Source of the DNA: Acanthosoma haemorrhoidale
Lineage: Eukaryota; Arthropoda; Insecta; Hemiptera; Acanthosomatidae
Reading direction: 5' to 3'
Assembly (NCBI GenBank): GCA_930367205.1
Contig: OV884009.1
Coordinates: 80,559,189-80,623,188, forward strand
DNA: 64,000 nucleotides
The notes under the pieces were generated by a model. That model ran no database searches. It had not been told where the DNA came from and was given only the letters and a program-made list of their open reading frames with translations. Of this stretch, positions 13,101 to 22,100 are shown piece by piece (position 1 is the stretch's first letter; each line of letters starts with the position of its first letter). The position numbers were made by a program, and so were the translations under genes.

Positions 13101-16100
13101 GATATATTCCTAAACATTGCCTAAAAATTAATCTGCCCCCCCCCCCAAGGTTTGTCAATGGACAGCTCTTAATAGGTTTCCTCCATTATATTGTTAAACA
13201 ACTCAAGAAGTCCTCTAATTTTTCGAAGTCTGTATATTTTTGGAATACTAGGACTTTCAGCACAGAAATGAATCCTAAAAATTGTTTGGAACCTATTTCG
13301 TGACATATTTTCCCTAAAAATTATGAAACTAAATAAAAAATCTAATAGTGCTCTAATGAATATGTAAGGGGATACTTTTCCTTTTCTGAAAGCTACCTTT
13401 TTCAAGTTCAAAGAGTCAAATGAGAATGAACCTTTTCCTTAGTTTCAGGGGAAAAGGTCTTTTTTTAAGGGAAAGGGGAAATTTTTATTTAGGTAGGTAG
13501 CGATCACAAGTGTAGTGATCCCAGCCACTGAGTGGGCTTTACCTGATTTGAACTTGTGTGTTTTCGGCATTGAAAGGGTTAATAAGCCTTTTTAAAATAA
13601 AAAACATTAATTTTTATAAATCCTCATTAATTTGCCACTATTGCGATAAAAAAGATCACACGGTTCAGAAATGTCGTTTTTGGCTTGCCGAAGGCTGGTA
13701 AAGCTAAATTTTCACGAAACAATTCAAACAAACGAGCAACTCGGTTAACGGTTACCTCAGAAGTTTTTGCATCGGAGATTAACAATGAGGATTGGTTAGC
13801 TGACATTAGAGCAACACATATATGTAGCAGAAGATTTCAAAGTTCAGAAGTTTTGAATCATTCAAGGATGACCTTGTCATTATTACCACTGATGTTTCTC
13901 AAGTCAAGGCACTTGGTAAGGGATTTATTTTAATTGAAGCTGCTTCTAAAAGTTATTGGAAGAGATTTGAGCTCATTAATGTCTGGCTGGTTCCTGGTAT
14001 GTCTAAGAATCTTTTTTCCCTTTTACCGGCTCAAGATCATAGGGCCGGCCGCATAGTAAATTTGAATCCACTGCAGTTAGCTGTAAGTTATTTGAAGGTA
14101 AAGAAACTTGTGTCAGGGAGTTGTCAAGTTTATCGTGGTCTCTATAATCTACCCATTAAGATAGTACCCACAACGCAGAGCTGTGAGTCATAAAATAACA
14201 ATTTATCTACTGATGTATGTGGTCCATTTACCCCTTCAAAAAGTGGTTTTAAATATTTTCTGGTATTCAAAGATGAATTTTGATATTTGTTAAGTGGTGC
14301 AGGCTCATCCGCTGTATGTTTTGATAAAGCCTCAGAGTTCTATATAATTACCTTTTTTTACTTTAACTCTGACATAATGGTTGTAATGGTAGCTTATTAA
14401 TATTTTTTAGCTGGTTTGGGTCGCACTGGATCCCTCATAGGTTGCTATATTATGAAACACTATCCATTCACTTATCTTGAAGCGATTGCTTGGATAAGAA
14501 TCTGCAGGCCAGGTTCAATCATTGGTCACCAGCAGCGATGGTTAAAAGAGTAAGTTAAATTTTTCATTCTTTGCATTATTTTAATCATTTCATTTTATTT
14601 AGTTATATTCTAAGTGAACTATTGAGTAATTATTATTATAGCTTGATAAAACTGTGGAATCATACATAATTTATAATTAAAATGTAACACAAATTGAAAG
14701 AAGTAAACATTAAGTACAATGGAGGTAAAACTCCTTTTTGTTTATAATTTCAACGATTTCTCTCTCATTAAAAATTAACTAAAAGCTTTAAATCTCGGCT
14801 TTCACTCATAAACTCTAAAATCTGAGATAAAACCAAAAGTAATACTGAAAGGCATGCCTCCTGAATTCTCCATAAAAGATACCACCACCGACCTACAATC
14901 ACGAGGTCTGGGAATTTCTAAAATTTACCAAATAGAGAAAAAATCAGTTACTGGTTGGTCCGATAAAACTTCCTTCATCTGTTAGTCCAGTCAAAATAGA
15001 CCAAAAAGATGGACCTGTTGCGGAAAAAAATCCAAGAAAGCTGGAAATCGTTTTTATTACTTTTATTTACTTCAAAAAATGGAAAAATATATTTTGCGCC
15101 AATTTTCGAGCTGTGCTAAATTTACTATGATGAAAAAAAACCGTGAGTATGTATGACACTAATAGTGTACGTCAATAAGTTATAGGACCAATGTTGTAGA
15201 TCTTTCTCCAAATCAGTAGCTGCTGGTGGCATCTGTTAGTCAATAAGACTTATACACCAAAACAGACATAAAATATGCGACCGCCATATTAAATTTTTTT
15301 TCTTGGTAAACAACTAAATTCTCATTTTTTTTTTAATTTTCTGTTGGCTACACTATGAAAGCTATAAGTCTATTCAATTTCAAGTTTGTAGCTCATCCGG
15401 AAGCACATTAGAATTTTCATACTAACATCAGTCAGTTACACATGCGGTTTTACGGTAAAAAAAGTTTCCCTAAGAGGCTGTACATGACCAATTTTCAAAA
15501 TGTTGGCACTATTTCAAAACGTAATTAAATTTCCAACAACTATTGTTTGAACAATTGTTCGGTATTTTCATTTGTTAATTAGCTATTATGAGATAAAGGT
15601 CAGTGATAGTTGAAAGTTTTTTTTGGGGAAAAATAAGCGATTTTTGATCTATCACATCTTCTACATCTGATGACCAAAATTTAAAAATCAAATAGTCATT
15701 GGTACAAAATTTAATGCTCTTTAATATTGGTAAGATAAATTTTTTTGTCAGATCAATATTTTTTGCTATATACCAAATAAACTGAAAAAAGTAGGAAAAT
15801 TCAAAGGTTTTTTTTTCATAGTAAATTTTGCACTGCGTCAAATTTGGGCAAAGCATATTTTCCCATTTTTTGAAGTAAGTAAAAGTAATAGAAACGATTT
15901 ACAGCTTTATTGGATTATTTTTCTAGTATGTCACCCACTGGGAACTGAAGTTCAATTGACATTTATCTATAGAAAAACAAACTTTGCAACTCCCAAGCAC
16001 TATAAACATAAACAAAAGTAGCTTCTCCTATTTATTTATTTTCTGTACTATTATATTCCAGCTTATTCACTAGAATTCTGATTACAGCGCTAATATTAAT

Positions 16101-19100
16101 GGCAATTGACGAAAAAATTAATCTTATGATGCGGAATGCTAATAATATTGCTATTTATTGCTATATATAATGTTTTAGAGCCTTGTTGTATTTACTATTA
16201 CAGGCCATTTTTGTAGAAATAACCTTGGTAATTTTTGCGAGAGAGTCACAAATAACCGGTCTGATGGAAATGTCAAATAAATTAATTATAAAAATTTTAA
16301 TTAAAGATCTAGGAACGCTATCAGTGCTGCTTTAGTCTGTTGGTAAACATTCCTTGATAGGTCTCCCTGAGGGATTAGACCAAACTTGGCCTGAACAGTA
16401 TTAAGAATAAGTAAATTAAAAATAACCTCTAGACATCTTAAAAAATATGTATAAATTATATCAACTAGTATGCAAATTACATTAAAATGAGATCAATGAA
16501 TATGTATATATATGCATGTATATGTAATTACAAATAATAAAACTACATTATTCTTTTACCCCTACGGATTAAAAATGATTTTGGGAAACTAAATGTAGTG
16601 GGACTCCGGACTCTCACAGTTGTGATCAAGGATTGTGACCTCTATCCTCTTGGAAGGTGAACGGTCATTCTTTTAAGTTAATGACATCCTTTTACCTCCT
16701 GATTAAGGCCTCAGTCCTGCAGACTCAGTCAGTGAGGAAACCAGCACATTCATGAATAAATTATGTGGAGCAGGTCTTTCATTAGATTGGATCAAAAAGA
16801 TAATGGATGGAGCCCATCTATTGACATGAGTTGTTGGAACTGTTACTAGTCTTTGTCACTCTTGTAGAATGGGTGAGTGGAATAGAAGATGCATTATACA
16901 TTATTAATATGAAGAGTATAATTTAGTATTTTTTAAGACATTGGAAATAATGCTGAAGCCACCAGAAAAAAATTGTGGTTTAAATCTCATTTTCTTCAGG
17001 GGAAACAATTCAGCAAATTGAGAAATCACAGCCTGTTTTTAAGAATGGTTGACTTTCAAACCCAAGAAATGTTATCAGCATGGAATCCAACAGCTCACAA
17101 AATAGGTTACTGCCATAAAGCATGATGGTCTATATTTCGAGTATTAGAGTTATTTATTTCTTTTTTAATAATAATAATCATCATCCCAATATGTGTGGCA
17201 ATGGCCCGTTACTGAGTCTGAGTTCCCTCAAAAAGCCATCACCAATGCCCACAGTCACTGTGTTGTTCAGTGAGGTCTGATCCAATGCAGACACTGTACA
17301 TCCAGGTTCCTTCATTTTCATCCACCATAAGCTTGTAAGGGATTCTGAGTTCTGATAGGTCTACACTGTCATATGCAGATTTAAAATCCTTAAACAAGTT
17401 GTGGGTGATCAGTTTGTTACTCAGTAGTTTTTCAACTTTTTATGATTGAGAATATTTAATCAGTGGTCGATCAGCCTCTTCTGATCCTAGCCTATCTTAT
17501 GTTAGCTTGTTAGCTCCTTTTCAGTGTGAGTCCACAGACAGTTGAAGAGTACTCTTGAATACTAGAAAGAAGAGTTATAACGCTGTAGTTTTCTCATTCA
17601 GTCTGGTTGCCTTTTTTATACAAGACACAAATTATTGCCTTGGCCCAGCCTTCTGGCACTGGTTAAGATGAGATTGTGTATCTTCTGCAAAGTTTACTTC
17701 TATTTTATGTACTGAGGAGTACCCGCTGTATTTTATTTGGTCCTGCACACTTGTTCTTTAGATTTTGGATGGCTTGTTTTACTCCATCTTCAGCTGGAGC
17801 CTCTGCAGCATTTTCAGTTGACTCCACTTTTTTAATTCTCTTTTTAATAAAAAATCAAATTTCAGTTGGAAACTGATTTTTTTTTTTTAACTTAAGCCAA
17901 TATGTGTACCAAACAAGTAATTTAACTGCAAATATTTCTAAAAGCTAGCGATATAATGACTAAACATTTTAATAATTCCTTATAGTTAATTTTTACTTTA
18001 TAAATAACCATTATTTAAATTAATAATTTATATTAAATTAAGTAATATCATTTTATCTTACCTTTCTATATAATCATTTTTAAATTAGTCTTTTAAATGT
18101 TAAATGGTTCCACATAAATTAAGTCTTAATGATTAACCACCATAGTAAATAAAATATTCACATTGTAAATCATATTATTAGTCCTTTACCCCCCTTCCCT
18201 CCTGACTATGAATCACCTTGCACCCCATTGGCATTTTTTGCTTACATTCAAATTTATGATTATGTTTCAGTGTTACTATTTATTTTGAATTATATCATGT
18301 ATTTTTCATTTTTAGGAAACAACAACCCATGTGGTATCTAGGCAACAAGTATAGAGAATTAACTTTTGGATCTGCATTAAAATTTCCTGTTCATAAATTT
18401 GGTATCTACAGTAAAAAGTTAAAGCATTTATCAGTTCAAAAAGCTTCTTGTGAACTACTACATTTTTCGGATAACATTTCAAAAATATTGTACAAAGTAG
18501 ACACCATGAAAATAAATGACCAGTTTGACATGAATCTTGAAAATGTTTACGATGGTAGTAATGAAAAGGTATATCTATTTGAAGTATACATATACATTGT
18601 AATGATATTTCAAATTGATGATTTTTTTTTTATTTAAAAAAAACTATTAAAAATTGAAATTTGTAAAAACATTGTTTTTGAAATAATCAATACATAAGTA
18701 TTATAAGCATTATTTATGGCTTTAGTTTATTTGTGACTTGATTCTTTTGGGGGAAAAGGCTTTCAAGCCAAAACCACTTCACTTGACACAGTATCACACA
18801 GAACTCATAAGATCAAAATACTAGTTGGCTTGGAGGAGGTCATGACACCGTGTATGCCTTAAGCATCACACTCGGTTGCTGGGGATGAGATGGGAAAATA
18901 GACCATTAGCATACAGACTAGGATGACCAGGGAGGCGGGATATGAAGATGGCTAGGTCTTGGATAAATGGGATGTAGAGATCAACATGAAGGGTACGGTT
19001 ATTGACATAGAAGAGAGCATTGGCTATCTTGCGGAGGGTATTGTTATTTTTTTGGTGGAGTAGTTTGAATGGCCTGTTTCTTTCTTTCTTGTTGTTTGTA

Positions 19101-22100
19101 TGCGATGTGAGAGCCCCAAGAGAGTCACTTGTCTAGTATAAGTGATTAATATTATTTTATTTAAAATAGTTAACAACTTATGACAGAGTTCTAAGTGAAA
19201 ATTCACAATTGTTGGCTCATTTGAGACCCCCAAAAATTGGTCTGGGTAGTATTAGAGATGTTAATGTAAGCTTTAAGATAATTGAATAAATAAATTGCAT
19301 GAGTTGAATCATGTGAGTTACGAAGTGACCTCGTGGACTTTGAATACTGGGTAATGATATGAGAAGTATTGTAATTAAGTATTAACAATTTTTCTTGTGG
19401 TTTGAATCCCACTATTATTAATATTTAACACCCAAAGAAAAAAATATACTGTTACGATCAGGACTTGAGCCTGTGATCTCCTCAGTATAGTGGGGAGCTC
19501 TGGGGATAGATAAAGTTTAAAAATTAGGTGCAATTATCTAGAGAAGGTTAAAGTGACTGCCACTGAGCATGGTCTTCTCTATAGTTGCTGTCACAAAATT
19601 AGAAGCTTGACTCCTACAATACATGGCAAGCCCTGTTGCCGCTGTGTACACTACTACTTTTTTTCTATCTACGTGATCCCTTTACTTTGTTAATGTCAAT
19701 CATTAAGCAATAAGCACCTGCCCGTATGTGCCAACACCAGGCTAAGTAGCCCCTTCATTCCAAGTGTCTAAATTCATTACGGGGACTATAGTTCAAAATG
19801 AAGATGATGTAGTACGTATCTTTTCAATTTGACTTGATCCTCTTCAGGCATTATTGAAATCGCTGACTAGTACCATCAGCACTGTTGGCTCGCCTTTCAA
19901 CACCATCCAAGCTGTAAGTAAAGCGCAAATATCAGGTTTCTTGCAAGCTCGTTTTAATCCCACAGAATTCGCTTTTCAAATGGATTTCTCTTTCTTATAT
20001 ACTCTTCTCAGAATCACCCAAAACCTTCAATCTGCCATTGATCACTAACAAATTGTAATCTTTATTCTTCTGAACCTAAGCAAAACTTTCACCTCGAACT
20101 CTTGGCCACTCATTTAGAGTATATCTCAATTCATCAGTCTAGATCACTTATACTTAGACCTGGGGTATCAGATCACTGCTCCACACAACTAGTATTACTC
20201 TTAATTCTCGTTTTCAAATGATCATATCTACACAAAAATTTCTTTAAATGTTTCATAATTATTGGCTTTTTAGATATCTATTAAACCTTCCACATCTGGT
20301 GTAAAGCAGTTCAGAAGCCGAAGTGCAACACTTACTCAAGGAGACCATTTAAATCAAATAAAAGCCTTAAGGAGGAAACCTCGTGTGTCTCTAAGTAACT
20401 CAAGGTAACATAGTACCAATGCTTACAGTGATTAAAGCATCATTCTGAATTAAAATATTTAATGTCAAATCATATAATGATTTCAGCCTTCCTAAGAACA
20501 TTCGAACAAAAGAAAATATAGATACTCAACGTGATGCTTCTTTGAAAGTTTCAAAAATCGTTGATAAAACCTCCAATTCCATTCTACCAAAGAAGTCTCG
20601 TACAGTCATTACTAGAAGGTAGTAAGTATAATATTGTTACTATGTTGGTTAACTCTAATTTTAACAGTATTGCCATTTATTTTTCATTTCTCTTTATCCA
20701 TATGATTATTTAAAGTGATATAGGTTTTGTAACAATTACTATTAAGGCCTCCTCAGTTTTTATATCAGCAGTAATGTCAATACCATTAATACCTTTTGTT
20801 TTGATTGGTTTTCATTGTGACAAATCATACATATAAACCCGTCTTGTGGTCTTTAATGTAGTCTTCAATGGTCTGCTAACTTGACACAGTGCTTACCACA
20901 GCTTTTTCCGATGTGTTTTGTCAAATACTTTTTTTAAACCTATGAAAGCCAGGAAATGTGGAATTTTGTTGGGAGAAATTATAAAATTAAGCAATATGGT
21001 TTGAATTCTAGGGAGCAGAGAACATATTTACTGGGATGCCATCAAGACCCTACCGACTTAGTTATCGATTTCATGCTGTGAGGTTAGAAAGTGGTGTCAG
21101 AGAAAATGAAGTTGTCTTGGTCAAAAATGCTAATAATTTTTATTGGTCTAGAGGGAGGAAGGTGTTGTGATGAAGCAATGGGTGGAATGGAAAAACAGTT
21201 GGAATTGATGTTATAAGAAGAAATAGACACCCCTGTCAAATATGGGATATTTGGTTGAATTAGTGGAAATTTGTGGAGAAAGTCTCATTTGGTGCAAAAT
21301 TCAGGTGCCGATGACAGTGATTTGTAAGAATTGGGTTTTGGGCATGGCAGATTTTGGACTGGGTGAGGTTGCACAATGTTTTAAAGGGAGATTTAGGGTG
21401 CTTGGTGCAGAAAACCGTTTACTTGATGTGTTCTGGCACCTCATTAAAGGTTTTTTTCTTTAGTCAATCAATGAGCTTAGGGGCAATGGGCTTAGAAAGT
21501 TTTGAGGGGAGCATGCTTGTTAAGTATATTGATGAAATTGACAGTAAAGAAATCAACCATAGGGTCAAAAGAGGTGAAGGAATATATGAGGTCCCATTGC
21601 CTCATCTCCAGATTAGGTTGGATGATATCAAAAATTAGAGAATTTGAGGTGGCTGTAGATGATATTTTTTGGAAGAGGAAAGAAGAACAAAGATTTTATG
21701 ATATGGAAATGAGATCATGATTCGATAGAAAAGGCACTGGATTCAAGACAAAGAAAGGTTAAAGGTAACCTGTTAATGCTGAAAGAAGGAAGTTGAGTTC
21801 TGATGAAAGTTACTATATTGAGGGACAATATTGAATAAAAATTTAATTTGGTGGAGATATTGAGTGATACATCTGACAAGAGGAGGCTGCAGTTGTGGGA
21901 TCACTGATTTCAATGAAATGACAGCCTTCTCTGGTCATTGCTTGGTTGGACGGAGTAGCTGTGTAGGGAAGGTATCCTGTGTCCTTTCCAAATTCTAGCT
22001 ATTAGGAAGGAATTCCCCTGTGGGAAATGTTCCCTCAGGGTTCCTTAGAAGCATGGCAGGGCTAGCTATAAATAGATTTCAAACAATGCCTCCACATCAT

